This document shows, piece after piece, positions 1 through 8,824 of a stretch of DNA of 64,000 nt (position 1 is its first letter; each line of letters starts with the position of its first letter). Source of the stretch: Asanoa ferruginea (GTDB taxonomy: Bacteria; Actinomycetota; Actinomycetes; Mycobacteriales; Micromonosporaceae). A model generated the notes under the pieces. It saw only the letters and a list, made by a program, of their open reading frames with translations. It searched no databases and was not told the origin of the DNA. The translations under genes were made by a program, and so were the position numbers. The stretch lies in NCBI RefSeq assembly GCF_003387075.1, contig NZ_QUMQ01000001.1, positions 6,324,001 to 6,388,000 on the forward strand, given 5' to 3'.

Positions 1-22
1 CGGCCGACGGAGACTAGCCCCC

Positions 23-1156
23 GTGCCGGCTCCGGACCTGACCGCGGCCACCCTGCGCGCCAACCCCGCCTACGAGCTGGTGCCGTTCGCTCAGCTGCCA
101 CCGGGCGAGCAGCGAGCCCTGCACGCGCTCACCCGCGACGCCGACTTCTACGGGATCCTGCGGCCCCGTGACGCGGCGAGCAGACTCGGCGTCAAGTCGG
201 TGTGCCGCGAGACCGCGCTGCTGTTCGACACCCTGCGCGAGCCCGGCGGGTTGCCCGGATACCTGCGACCGGCCAGCGAGGAGGTCTGCGCGGAGCTGTG
301 GCGGCTGCTGCTCGACGGCGTGCTGGAGCTGCGGGTCGACGACGGATACGTGTCCGGCCCGGCGGCGCACGGGATGGCCGCGGCTTCCGGCGATCCGCCG
401 GCCACGGGCCGGATCGCGCGGCTGTCCGTCGCGGCCGTGCGCTACGGGCAGGCGCTCGAGCTCTCCAACACCCGCCGGTTGTCGGAGAAGCTGTATTCCT
501 ACGGTCGGCAACCGCTGTCGCCACACTGGATTCGCACGCTCGGCGATCCCGACCTGGTCGCCCGCCACCTCGGCCTGCACCGCGGTGTGCCGCACCGGGA
601 GTGGATAGCCGCGGCGGGTGGCACCGGCCCTGATCCCTGGCTGCGCTGGGCGCGGCGCGGTGCCCCGGCCCACGGTGCCGGCCTGGCCAAGCTCTACGTC
701 AGCGTGGTCTGCGCCGACGTCGGCAGCGCCTTGCGGGTCACCGCGGCACTCGCCGCCGGTTCGTCCGCGGCATTCCTCAAGGTCGGCGGCGACCCGGCCG
801 CGCTGCTGCGGCCCGACAAGCTCATGGTCTATTTCTGGAACCTCGACGACCTGCGCGAGTTCGCCTGTGCGCTGTCGGGTGAGCTGGCCGGGTGCGGCGT
901 GCAGGGTGTGCCGTTCACGGCCGAACTGGCCGGTGACGGCCTGCTCTCGTGGGGGATGGACCCGCCGCCCGACGAGAGCGTGCCGGCCTGGCTCGGGCAG
1001 GAGAGCTGGCGGCTGTGGATCACCAACCGGCTGGCGGTCGCGCTGACCGGCGCCCGGGCGGCGGCCGAGCCGTGGCTGTTCGCTCTCGACCGGCTCCGCC
1101 TCGACGGGGTCGACACCGGGTCCTGGACCCCGATCGGCGCGGGCGCCGCCCAGTGA
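23..1156 (+). CDS. HopA1-family (phosphothreonine lyase-like) protein of a lanthipeptide-type locus
   Basis: A 377-residue protein whose second half resembles the type III effector HopA1 family. Visible are RPDKLMVYF near residues 264-272 (Lys266), a GVPFTAEL segment near 295 and SWRLW near 328, the usual order in that fold. In class V lanthipeptide pathways, HopA1-type enzymes are thought to eliminate phosphate from phosphorylated Ser/Thr to make dehydro-amino acids. The next gene encodes a kinase-LanC fusion and overlaps this one by four bases (GTGA), so the pair probably supplies kinase, lyase and cyclase activities on two chains. The GTG start is preceded by GGAGA about 10 bases upstream. 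The N-terminal 150 residues are not recognised. A precursor peptide gene is not visible and may lie left of the window, where a possible stop codon sits at 15-17. The family call is from recalled motifs. Confidence 0.7.
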   Translation: MPAPDLTAATLRANPAYELVPFAQLPPGEQRALHALTRDADFYGILRPRDAASRLGVKSVCRETALLFDTLREPGGLPGYLRPASEEVCAELWRLLLDGVLELRVDDGYVSGPAAHGMAAASGDPPATGRIARLSVAAVRYGQALELSNTRRLSEKLYSYGRQPLSPHWIRTLGDPDLVARHLGLHRGVPHREWIAAAGGTGPDPWLRWARRGAPAHGAGLAKLYVSVVCADVGSALRVTAALAAGSSAAFLKVGGDPAALLRPDKLMVYFWNLDDLREFACALSGELAGCGVQGVPFTAELAGDGLLSWGMDPPPDESVPAWLGQESWRLWITNRLAVALTGARAAAEPWLFALDRLRLDGVDTGSWTPIGAGAAQ

Positions 1157-3481
1157 GCCTGCCACCCGAGTTGGTGCTGCCGGCCGACGTCCGACTCGTC
1201 CCGGTTGTCGAGCTGGCCGACGACCTGCGCGCTCAGCTCGACAGCGCGGAAGACGACTTCGTGTTGGTCCGGCCCCGCTCCCGGGCACCGTCCAAGGTGG
1301 TCAACGCACAGGCCGCCGAGCTGCTCGCCGGTTTCCGCGCACCGTCGTCGGTGGTCGACGCGGTCATCGGCTACAGCCGCGCGCACGGCACCGATCCGGA
1401 AGAGGATCTCGAGTCGGCCTTCCCGCTGATCAGCCAGCTGTTCGAGGCGCGGCTGCTGGTCGCGGCCGACGACGCCGACCGCGCCGGGGTCGCCGGCGTC
1501 TTCGAGCCCGGCCAACCGGTCGGCTCCTACACAGTGCTCGACCGGGTGCAGGCGCTCGAAGACACCGAGATCTACATCGCGAGGTCGGTAACCGACGACG
1601 TGGCGCTCAAGGTGTCGCGGTCGCCGGTCGACACACCACAGCCCGGCTTCGACCGCGAGGCGGCGGTGCTGCGGCACCTCGACGGCGAGGTCGCGCCGCG
1701 GCTGCTCGCCGACACGGCGCTCGACGGGCATCGCTGCCTGGTGACGTCGTGGTTCCCGGGCCGCCATGTGTCCACCGTGGCCGACGAGCTGCGCCGGCTC
1801 CCCGACGATCGCGTCGAGCTGGGGCGGCTGTGCGTCACGGTGCTCCGGGCCTACGCGCGGCTGCACCGGCGCGGCGTCGTGCACGGCGACGTGCACCCGC
1901 GCAACGTGCTGGTCGACCCGCTCGGTGAGGTCTGCGTCGTCGACTACGGGCTGGCCGGCTTCGCCTCGGCCGACACCGCGTTCGGCCCGCCGCCGCGGGG
2001 CGGCGTGGCCTATTTCTACGAGCCGGAGTACGCCCGGGCCGCCCGCAGTGACGCTCCACCGCCGGCGGTCACGCCGGCCGGCGAGCAATACGCCCTCGCC
2101 GCGCTGCTGTATCTGCTGTTCACCGGCGCTCAGCACCAACAGTTCCGGCTGGAGAAGCAGGAACTGCTGCGACAGATCGCCGAGGAGCCCGCGCTGCCGT
2201 TCGCGCAGCACGGCGGACCGCCGTGGCCCACGGTCGAAAAGGTTCTGGGCCGGGCCCTCGCGAAAAAACGCCGCCGACCGCTTCCCTTCCGTCGACGCCT
2301 TCGCCGGTGCGCTCGCGGCGGCCGTGTCCACTCGACCGCCAGCCGCGCGACCGCCGGCCGCGCCGCGCCCCGCGCCGCTGCTCGACGAGGTCCTCGGCCG
2401 GACCGGATCGTTGCTCGCGTCCGGGCTGCCGGCGCCGACCGGCTCGGTCAACTACGGCGCCGCCGGCATCGCCTACGCGCTGCACCGGATCGCCACCGTT
2501 CGCGACGACCCCGAACTCCTCGCCACCGCCGACGTGTGGGCCGCCCGTGCCGTCGCGGCGGTGGGCGACGACGCGGCGTTCCGCAGTGCCGACCTCGACA
2601 TCGGGCCCGAGACCGTCGGCGTCGTGTCGCCCTTCCACACGGCGAGCGGCACCTATGCCGTGCGGGCGCTGGTCAGCCACGCGTCGGGTGAACCCGGGGA
2701 ACGCTCGGCCGCGGTCGAGGCGTTCGTGCGCCACTCGCGTCGCGCCGAAACGCGGCTCGATCTGACGCTGGGCCGCTCCGGCACCCTGCTGGCGGGTGCG
2801 CTCCTCCTGCCGGTGGCACGGGACCACGCCGGGCTGCGCGACCTGGGCGACGACACCGCCGCCGGCCTGCTGGAGGAGATCCGCGCACCGGCGGCCGTGG
2901 CCGACGCGCGCTACCTCGGTGTCGCGCACGGCTGGGCGGGCGTGCTGTTCGCCCTGCTGTCCTGGCACCGGGCCCGCCGCACGCCGCCGCCCACGACGGT
3001 TGTCGACCGGCTCGCCGAGTTGGCCGCCCTGGCCGAGCCCAGTGGCTCGGGGCTGCGCTGGCCCACCAGCGGGCGCGGCGCCGCCGGCGGGCTGCCGCGC
3101 TATCTGAGCGGGTGGTGCCACGGCACCGCCGGCTACGTGCAGCTCTGGTCGGTCGCCTACGCGATGCTCGCCGACGAACGGCACCTGGCGCTGGCCGAAG
3201 GCGCGGGCCGGCACACCGCGGCGGCCGCCGACGGTGCCGGCAACCTCTGCTGTGGCGAGGCCGGCCAGGCCTACGCGTTGTTGCACCTGCATCGGACCAC
3301 GGGCGACGCGCACTGGCTGACCGCCGCGAAGGAGCAGGCGCGGCGAGCGGTGGAGCACCGCGACCGGGCCCGCCCGGCACACAGCCTCTACAAGGGCGAA
3401 GTCGGCGTCGCGGTGCTGCTGGCCGACCTGGCTCGGCCTTCGACGGCCCGGATGCCGTTCTTCGAAGACGAGGGATGGTGA
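1153..3481 (+). CDS. Protein kinase-LanC fusion (lanthipeptide synthetase-like), apparent frameshift
   Basis: The first part (1153 to about 2268) encodes a protein-kinase-like domain: ALKVS supplies the likely ATP-binding Lys, HGDVHPRN the catalytic loop (Asp near residue 246) and VVDYGLA the DFG-like metal site. The second part, in the next reading frame from about 2264 to 3481, encodes a LanC-like cyclase with GVAHGWAG, GWCHGTAG (Cys about 655, His about 656) and LCCGEAGQ (second Cys about 700). If one A is removed from the six-A run at 2263-2268, the protein is continuous at about 775 residues, with a joint reading ALAKNAADRFPSV, the normal end of a kinase domain. The LanC part has CCG where most family members have CHG, giving a Cys-Cys-Cys zinc set as in ProcM-like enzymes. 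The lyase domain found in LanL/LanKC is absent here and is replaced by the separate HopA1-type gene upstream. The gene is either frameshifted, mis-sequenced or expressed by slippage. Confidence 0.75.
2263..2268 (+). other. A6 run at the kinase/LanC frame junction
   Basis: Six A residues lie exactly where the kinase frame hands over to the LanC frame. Reading with five A restores one open frame. It could be a homopolymer assembly error, a real inactivating insertion, or a transcriptional-slippage or +1 frameshift site. Confidence 0.7.
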
Positions 3482-3482
3482 G

Positions 3483-4229
3483 TCAGCGGGCGACCAACGA
3501 GACCTCGAACGAGTAGCGGTCGGCGCGGTAGACATGGGAGCCAAACTCGACCGCCCGGCCGGCGTGGTCATACGCCGTCCGCTGCATGGTCAGCAACGGT
3601 GCGCCGCGGCCCTCGCCGAGCAGCCGCGCCTCGGCCGTGGTGGCCCGCCGAGCACCGATCGTCTGGTCGGCGATCCGCAGTTGCACGCCGTGTTCGCGCA
3701 GCACCTGGTAGAGGCCGCGTTCGCCGAGTTGGGCCGCGGTCAGGCCGGGCGCGACGGCGCGGGGCAGGTGGTTGTGCATCAGGGCCAGCGGCTCGTCGTC
3801 GGCGAAGCGCAGGCGCTCGATGGTGAAGACCTCGGTGCCCGGCTCCAGGTGCAGCGCGGCCCGGATCGGCTCCGGCGCCGGGGCGACCGAGAACGCCAGC
3901 ACCTGCGTACGCGGCTCCCGGTTTGCCCGGCGCAGGTCGTCGTCGAGGCTGGTCAACTCGACCTTGCGGCGCACCGCGCTGTGCACGACCTGGGTGCCGA
4001 CGCCCCGCTTGCGCACCACCAGGCCCTTGTCGACCAGCGTCTGGATGGCCTGGCGCATGGTCGGCCGGGACAGGCCGAGCCGGTCGGCGAGGGTCACCTC
4101 GGTGTCGAGCCGCGAGCCGGCCGGCAGTTGGCCCGACTCGATGAGGTCCTCCAGGGTGGTGGCGACCTGGAAGTAGAGCGGCACGGGGCTGAACCGGTCG
4201 ATGGTGATCAGGCTGGCGATGCCGTCCAC
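3483..4229 (-). CDS. GntR/HutC-family transcriptional regulator (probable inositol regulator)
   Basis: A 248-residue regulator with an N-terminal GntR winged helix (YFQVATTLEDLIESG, LADRLGLSRPTMRQAI, about residues 18-75) and a C-terminal UTRA ligand-binding domain (TIERLRFADDEPLALMHNHL and later EFGSHVYRADRYSF). It starts with GTG, with GGAG about nine bases upstream. It is divergent from the inositol catabolic operon across a 121-base gap, so it most likely represses that operon and senses inositol or a pathway intermediate; this is inferred from position. Its stop lies one base from the stop of the convergent kinase-LanC gene, with no terminator visible between them. Confidence 0.88.
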   Translation of the reverse strand: MDGIASLITIDRFSPVPLYFQVATTLEDLIESGQLPAGSRLDTEVTLADRLGLSRPTMRQAIQTLVDKGLVVRKRGVGTQVVHSAVRRKVELTSLDDDLRRANREPRTQVLAFSVAPAPEPIRAALHLEPGTEVFTIERLRFADDEPLALMHNHLPRAVAPGLTAAQLGERGLYQVLREHGVQLRIADQTIGARRATTAEARLLGEGRGAPLLTMQRTAYDHAGRAVEFGSHVYRADRYSFEVSLVAR

Positions 4230-4350
4230 GTCGGACTCCTCGGGCGGTCGGGGGGATCCATGATAGGGCCCGCCGAGGGGATGATCCGAACGTCAGTATG
4301 TCTTAACAAACACTTGACACGAGTTCCGCGGCACGGCGAGACTCGCTGAC
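4230..4350. promoter_or_regulatory. Divergent control region between GntR gene and iol operon
   Basis: An AT-richer island at about 4288-4320 stands out from the GC-rich surroundings and contains TATGTCTTAACAAACA followed by TTGACA at 4314-4319, a consensus -35 box for the rightward operon. The best -10 candidate, GAGACT at 4338-4343 with an 18-base spacer, is weak and would place transcription start at or next to the ATG at 4351, implying a leaderless message. The AT-rich stretch overlapping the -35 box is the likely binding site of the adjacent GntR protein. The exact operator is not defined. Confidence 0.5.
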
Positions 4351-5328
4351 ATGCGCATCGGACTCATCGGTGCGGGACGCATCGGCGCCCTGCACGCCTC
4401 GACGCTGGATTCGTTGCCGTCCGTGACCGGCGTGGTGATCAGCGACGTCGACCACGAGCGGGCCCGGGTGCTCGCCGACAAGGTCGGCGCCGCGGCGGCC
4501 TCGATCGACGACCTGCTGAGCGCCGTCGACGGTGTCGTCGTCGCCACCAACACGGAGACCCACCGCGAGCTGATCGAGCGAGCCGCGGCCGCCGGGCTGC
4601 CGGTGTTCTGCGAGAAGCCGGTCGCACCCGACGTCGCCGGCACGCTGTCGGCACTGGCCGCCGTGCGCGCGGCCGGGGTGCCACTCCAGGTCGGGTTCCA
4701 GCGCCGGCACGACGCCGGCATCTCGGCTGTCCGGCGCGCGGTCACCGCCGGTGACCTCGGCACCCTGCACCTGGTGCGGTCGGCGACGCACGACCCCGCG
4801 CCGCCACCGGCCGGCTACGTTTCGACCTCCGGCGGGATCTTCCGCGACTGCGCGGTGCACGACTTCGACGCGGTCCGCTGGGTCACCGGGCGGGAAGTCG
4901 TCGAGGTGTCGGCGGCCGGGAGCAACCGCGGCGACGCCTTCTTCGCGGCGGCCGGCGATGTCGACACCGCCGTCGCGACGCTCACCCTCGACGACGGCAC
5001 GCTCGCCGTCTGCACCGCGACCCGCTACAACGGCGCCGGCTACGACGTGCGGCTCGAGGCGCACGGGTCCGCCGGCGCGCTGACCGCCGGGCTCGACGAG
5101 CACGCGCCGCTGCCGCCGATGGCCACCGGGCAGCCCTACGCGGGCTTCGGCGAGCGGTTCCGCGACGCGTACGCTGCCGAGCTCATCGCCTTTGTCGACC
5201 TGGTCGCGGGCCGCCGGCCGAACACCTGTCCCGGCGAGGAAGCCCTGGCCGCGCTGCTCGTTGCCGAGGCCGCGGACCTGTCCCGCCGGGAGAATAGGCC
5301 CGTCAAGCTGACGGAGGTGGCGCCGTGA
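4351..5328 (+). CDS. iolG: Gfo/Idh/MocA-family oxidoreductase, probable inositol 2-dehydrogenase
   Basis: A 325-residue NAD(P)-dependent sugar or cyclitol dehydrogenase. The Rossmann glycine motif GLIGAGRIGALHA is at residues 4-16, and the family EKPV motif (FCEKPVAPD) is near residue 90 with the catalytic Lys; HDFDAVRW is also typical. As first gene of the inositol operon it most likely oxidises myo-inositol (or an epimer) to scyllo-inosose in the cytoplasm. The start ATG is the first codon after the AT-rich control region and has no clear ribosome binding site. The next gene overlaps it by four bases. Substrate is inferred from context; paralogous IolG-like and IolW-like enzymes look alike at this level. 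Confidence 0.85.
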   Translation: MRIGLIGAGRIGALHASTLDSLPSVTGVVISDVDHERARVLADKVGAAAASIDDLLSAVDGVVVATNTETHRELIERAAAAGLPVFCEKPVAPDVAGTLSALAAVRAAGVPLQVGFQRRHDAGISAVRRAVTAGDLGTLHLVRSATHDPAPPPAGYVSTSGGIFRDCAVHDFDAVRWVTGREVVEVSAAGSNRGDAFFAAAGDVDTAVATLTLDDGTLAVCTATRYNGAGYDVRLEAHGSAGALTAGLDEHAPLPPMATGQPYAGFGERFRDAYAAELIAFVDLVAGRRPNTCPGEEALAALLVAEAADLSRRENRPVKLTEVAP

Positions 5329-6179
5329 TCCGGGTGGCCGGAGCACCGATCTCGTGGGGCGTCTGCGAGGTGCCCGGCTGGGGGCACTGCATGCCCGCCG
5401 ACCGAGTGCTGAGAGAAATGTCCGCGCTGGGGCTGACCGCGACCGAACTCGGTCCCGACGGCTACCTGCCCGCCGACCCGGCCGAACGCGCCGAGTTGCT
5501 CGGCCGGCACCACCTCGAGGTGGCCGGCGGCTTCGTCCCGGTCGTGCTGCACGACCCCGGCCACGACCCGGTGCCGGGCGTCGTCCGGGCGCTGACCGCA
5601 TGGTCGGGCGTGCTCGTGTTGGCCGCCGCGACCGGCACCGACGGCTACGACACCCGGCCCGACCTCGACGCGCTCGGTTGGCAGACGCTGCTCGGCAACC
5701 TCGACCAGATCAACACGGCGGCGGCGGAGCGCGGCGTCACCGCGACCCTGCACCCGCACATCGGCACGATGGTGGAAGGGCCCGATGAGGTACGCCGGGT
5801 CCTCGACGGCTCGGCCATCCCGCTCTGTCTCGACACCGGGCACCTGCTGGCCGGCGGCACCGACCCGGCGGCGCTGGCCCGCGAGGTGCCCGGCCGGATC
5901 GCGCACGTCCACCTCAAAGACGTCGACGCGGCGTCGGCGGCGCGGGTGCGCGCCGGCGAGGTCAGCTACACCGACGCCGTCCGGGCCGGCCTGTATCGGC
6001 CGCTCGGCGACGGGGATGTCGACATCGCCGCGATCGTCGGCGCGCTGACCGCGGCCGGCTACGCCGGCTGGTATGTGTTGGAGCAGGACACGATGCTCGA
6101 CGCGGAACCCGCCGCGGGCGAAGGGCCGGTCGCGGACGTCCGCCGGAGCCTGGAGCACCTGCGGAAGGTGGCGGCGTGA
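5325..6179 (+). CDS. iolE: Inosose dehydratase-like TIM-barrel protein
   Basis: A 284-residue protein of the xylose-isomerase-like TIM-barrel superfamily. APISWGVCEVPGWG at the N terminus is typical of IolE, and CLDTGHLLAGG and HVHLKDVD carry the conserved metal-ligand Asp/His positions. IolE dehydrates scyllo-inosose to the trihydroxycyclohexane dione that IolD then hydrolyses. The GTG start overlaps the upstream stop (GTGA), indicating translational coupling, and the 3' end overlaps iolC. Length and gene order agree with IolE; a general sugar phosphate isomerase/epimerase is the alternative label. Confidence 0.85.
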   Translation: MIRVAGAPISWGVCEVPGWGHCMPADRVLREMSALGLTATELGPDGYLPADPAERAELLGRHHLEVAGGFVPVVLHDPGHDPVPGVVRALTAWSGVLVLAAATGTDGYDTRPDLDALGWQTLLGNLDQINTAAAERGVTATLHPHIGTMVEGPDEVRRVLDGSAIPLCLDTGHLLAGGTDPAALAREVPGRIAHVHLKDVDAASAARVRAGEVSYTDAVRAGLYRPLGDGDVDIAAIVGALTAAGYAGWYVLEQDTMLDAEPAAGEGPVADVRRSLEHLRKVAA

Positions 6180-7129
6180 GTCCCTTCGATGTGGTCGCGG
6201 TCGGGCGGCTCGGTGTCGACCTCTATCCCGAGCAGATCGGGGTGCCGCTCGCCGCGGTGCGCACGTTCGCCAAGTCGCTCGGCGGCACGGCCGCCAACGT
6301 CGCGGTCGCCGCGGCCCGGCACGGCCGGCGGGTCGCCCTGGTCAGCGGCACCGGCGCCGACCCGTTCGGCGAATACCTCCACCAGGAACTGCGCGGCTAC
6401 GGCGTCGACGACCGCTGGGTGGCGACCGTGCCCGACCTGCCGACCCCGGTCACGTTCTGCGAGATCTTCCCGCCCGACCGGTTCCCGATCTACTTCTACC
6501 GCTACCCGACCGCACCCGACCTGCGGATCGACCCGGCCGGCCTCGACCTCGACGCGCTGCGCCAGGCCGGCGTGCTCTGGCTGACCGGCACCGGCCTGTC
6601 CGCCGAGCCCAGCCGCTCGGCGCACCTGGCCGCGCTGCGCGCCCGCGAGCGGGCCCCGCTGACCATTCTCGACCTCGACTACCGGGCCCAGTTCTGGCCC
6701 GACGAGGCGGCGGCCGGCGAGGCCTTCCGCGCCGCGTTGCCGCTGGTCACCGTCGCGGTCGGCAACGCCGAGGAGTGTGCGGTCGCCACCGGCGAGCACG
6801 ACCCCGAGCGGGCCGCCGCGGCGCTGCTCGCCCAGGGCCTCGAACTGGCCGTGGTCAAGCTCGGCGGCGAGGGCGTGCTCGGTGTGACCGCGACCGAGAC
6901 GGTCCGGGTGCCGCCGGTGCGGGTCGAGGTGGTCAACGGGCTCGGCGCCGGCGACGCGTTCGGCGGCGCGCTCTGCCACGGGCTGCTCGCCGGCTGGCCG
7001 CTGGCCCGGGTGCTCTCGTTCGCCAACGCGGCCGGTGCCCACGTCGCCGCCCGGCTCGCCTGCGCCCCCGACATGCCGACATCCCAAGAGGTTGAGGAGC
7101 TGGTCACGGCGATGAGCGACGATGCGTGA
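6176..7129 (+). CDS. iolC: 5-dehydro-2-deoxygluconokinase (PfkB family)
   Basis: A 317-residue PfkB carbohydrate kinase. The N terminus DVVAVGRLGVDLYPEQ and the KSLGGTAANVAVAAARHG signature match IolC, and NGLGAGDAFGGALCHGLL carries the anion hole and catalytic Asp (about residue 260). IolC phosphorylates 5-dehydro-2-deoxy-D-gluconate to its 6-phosphate. The short form, without the DUF2090 aldolase-like C-terminal domain seen in some proteobacterial IolC proteins, is used here, and the following gene may supply that step. It starts with GTG overlapping the iolE stop and ends with an eight-base overlap with the next gene. Confidence 0.9.
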   Translation: MSPFDVVAVGRLGVDLYPEQIGVPLAAVRTFAKSLGGTAANVAVAAARHGRRVALVSGTGADPFGEYLHQELRGYGVDDRWVATVPDLPTPVTFCEIFPPDRFPIYFYRYPTAPDLRIDPAGLDLDALRQAGVLWLTGTGLSAEPSRSAHLAALRARERAPLTILDLDYRAQFWPDEAAAGEAFRAALPLVTVAVGNAEECAVATGEHDPERAAAALLAQGLELAVVKLGGEGVLGVTATETVRVPPVRVEVVNGLGAGDAFGGALCHGLLAGWPLARVLSFANAAGAHVAARLACAPDMPTSQEVEELVTAMSDDA

Positions 7130-7997
7130 CGACACGCTGCGGGAGCTGGTCCGGACCCGCGCGGAGGAGCCCGAGCGGCTCGCCGTGACGGCCGCCGCCC
7201 GGCGCCGCCGCCCGCTGCTGCCCGCCCGCGGCCGGCTGATGCTCATCGCGGCCGACCATCCGGCCCGCGGCGCGTTCTCGGTCGGCGGCCGCCCGATGGC
7301 CATGGCCGACCGCATCGACCTGCTCGACCGGATGCTGCTCGCGCTGTCCCGACCCGGTGTCGACGGGGTGCTCGGCACCCCGGACCTGATCGACGACCTG
7401 CTGCTGCTCGGCGCGCTCGACGACAAGGTGGTCATCGGCTCGATGAACCGCGGCGGGATCCCGGGCACCGCGTTCGAGATCGATGACCGGTTCACCGCCT
7501 ACCGCGCCGACTCGCTGGTCGCGGGCAACCTCGACGGCGGCAAGATGCTGCTCCGGATCGACCCGACCGATCCGGCCACGGCGGCGACCCTGGAGGGGTG
7601 CGGCAACGCGGTCAACGGGCTCGCCGCCAACCGGCTGATGGCGATGGTCGAGCCTTTCTGGGTACGCCGTGACGCGGCCGGCCGGGCACTCAACGACCTG
7701 TCGCCCGACGCGGTGATCCGGTCGATCGCGATCGCGCAGGGGCTCGGCACGACGTCCGCGTACACCTGGCTCAAGGTCCCGGTCGTGGCCGAGATGGAGC
7801 GGGTGCTGACCGCGAGCACCCTGCCGGCGCTGCTGCTCGGCGGCGACCCGGGCGAGGCGCCCGAGGAGACCTACGCGTCGTGGCAGAAGGCGCTGCGGCT
7901 GCCGACGGTGCGCGGCCTGGTGGTCGGCCGGACGCTGCTCTACCCGCCCGACGACGACGTGGCGGCCGCGGTGGACACGGCGGTGAGCCTGCTGTGA
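7122..7997 (+). CDS. Cgl0159-family TIM-barrel protein, probable IolJ-type aldolase
   Basis: A 291-residue protein of the Cgl0159 beta/alpha-barrel family, named after a gene in the Corynebacterium inositol cluster. LMLIAADHPARGAF near residue 40 and ARxxGLGTTSxYTWLKVPVV-like segments near residue 205 (Lys in TWLKVP) resemble class I aldolases of the DeoC/FBA type. No IolJ-type class II aldolase is present in the operon, so this protein probably cleaves the phosphorylated dehydrodeoxygluconate to DHAP and malonate semialdehyde. That role is inferred from operon position. It overlaps iolC by eight bases and iolB by four. Confidence 0.75.
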   Translation: MRDDTLRELVRTRAEEPERLAVTAAARRRRPLLPARGRLMLIAADHPARGAFSVGGRPMAMADRIDLLDRMLLALSRPGVDGVLGTPDLIDDLLLLGALDDKVVIGSMNRGGIPGTAFEIDDRFTAYRADSLVAGNLDGGKMLLRIDPTDPATAATLEGCGNAVNGLAANRLMAMVEPFWVRRDAAGRALNDLSPDAVIRSIAIAQGLGTTSAYTWLKVPVVAEMERVLTASTLPALLLGGDPGEAPEETYASWQKALRLPTVRGLVVGRTLLYPPDDDVAAAVDTAVSLL

Positions 7998-8824
7998 GCT
8001 GGTATCGCCCGCAGTGCGCGGAGGTCGCGCCGGACGGCGACGGGTGGCGGCACACCGGCCTGCGGATCGTCACGCTCGCGGCCGGGGAGTCGACCAGTTG
8101 GTCCACCGGGCCTTTCGAGCAGGTCGTGGTGCCGCTGTCCGGCGCGGCCGAGCTGACCTGTGACGGTTCACCGATCACGTTGCACGGCCGTCCTGACGTG
8201 TTCACCGCCGTCACCGACCTCTGCTACGTGCCGCCCGGCTCGCAGGTCACCCTCGGCAGTGCGGCCGGTGGCCGGTTCGCGGTCGCTTCCGCCTTCGCCG
8301 CGGCTGGTCTGCCGTTGCGCTACCGGCCGGCGAGCGAGGTGCCGGTCGAGGTGCGCGGTGCCGGGTCGGCGACCCGTCAGGTCAACAACCTGGCCGACGC
8401 GTCGTCGTTCGCCTGCCAGCAGCTGATCGTGGTCGAGGTGCTCACCCCGGGCGGCAACTGGTCCAGCTATCCGCCGCACAAGCACGACGAGCACCGTCCT
8501 GATGAGACGGAGCTCGAAGAGATCTACTACTTCGAGGTGGCCCGCGGTGGCGCCGGCTATCAGCGCGTCTACACCAGCGGCCCGGAGCGGGAGATCGACG
8601 TGCTTGCCGAGGTGCGCAGCGGCGACGTGGTGCTGGTGCCGCACGGCTGGCACGGCCCGTCGATGGCGGCGCCCGGCTACGACCTCTACTACCTCAACGT
8701 GATGGCCGGGCCGGGTGACCGGGCCTGGCGGTTCCGCGACGACCCCGCGCACGCCTGGATCCGCGACACCTGGGCGGACCAGCCGATCGACCCGCGCGTT
8801 CCGTTCTACGGGAGGCCCGCATGA
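7994..8824 (+). CDS. iolB: 5-deoxy-glucuronate isomerase
   Basis: A 276-residue KduI/IolB-type bicupin. The second cupin has the metal site SYPPHKHDEH followed by ELEEIYYFEV and a later PHGWHGPS, the standard IolB ligands. It isomerises 5-deoxy-glucuronate to 5-dehydro-2-deoxygluconate, the substrate of IolC. The GTG start lies inside the upstream stop (GTGA), which sets the start even though the frame stays open further upstream. It overlaps iolD by four bases (ATGA). Confidence 0.93.
   Translation: MSWYRPQCAEVAPDGDGWRHTGLRIVTLAAGESTSWSTGPFEQVVVPLSGAAELTCDGSPITLHGRPDVFTAVTDLCYVPPGSQVTLGSAAGGRFAVASAFAAAGLPLRYRPASEVPVEVRGAGSATRQVNNLADASSFACQQLIVVEVLTPGGNWSSYPPHKHDEHRPDETELEEIYYFEVARGGAGYQRVYTSGPEREIDVLAEVRSGDVVLVPHGWHGPSMAAPGYDLYYLNVMAGPGDRAWRFRDDPAHAWIRDTWADQPIDPRVPFYGRPA

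Noticed and set aside
829-2451. Antisense open frame opposite the lyase and kinase genes
   Set aside because: No recognisable motifs; the plus-strand genes have kinase and HopA1-type motifs and a GTGA junction.
3482-3482. Terminator between the kinase-LanC gene and the GntR gene
   Set aside because: The stops are one base apart and no inverted repeat of useful length was seen around them.
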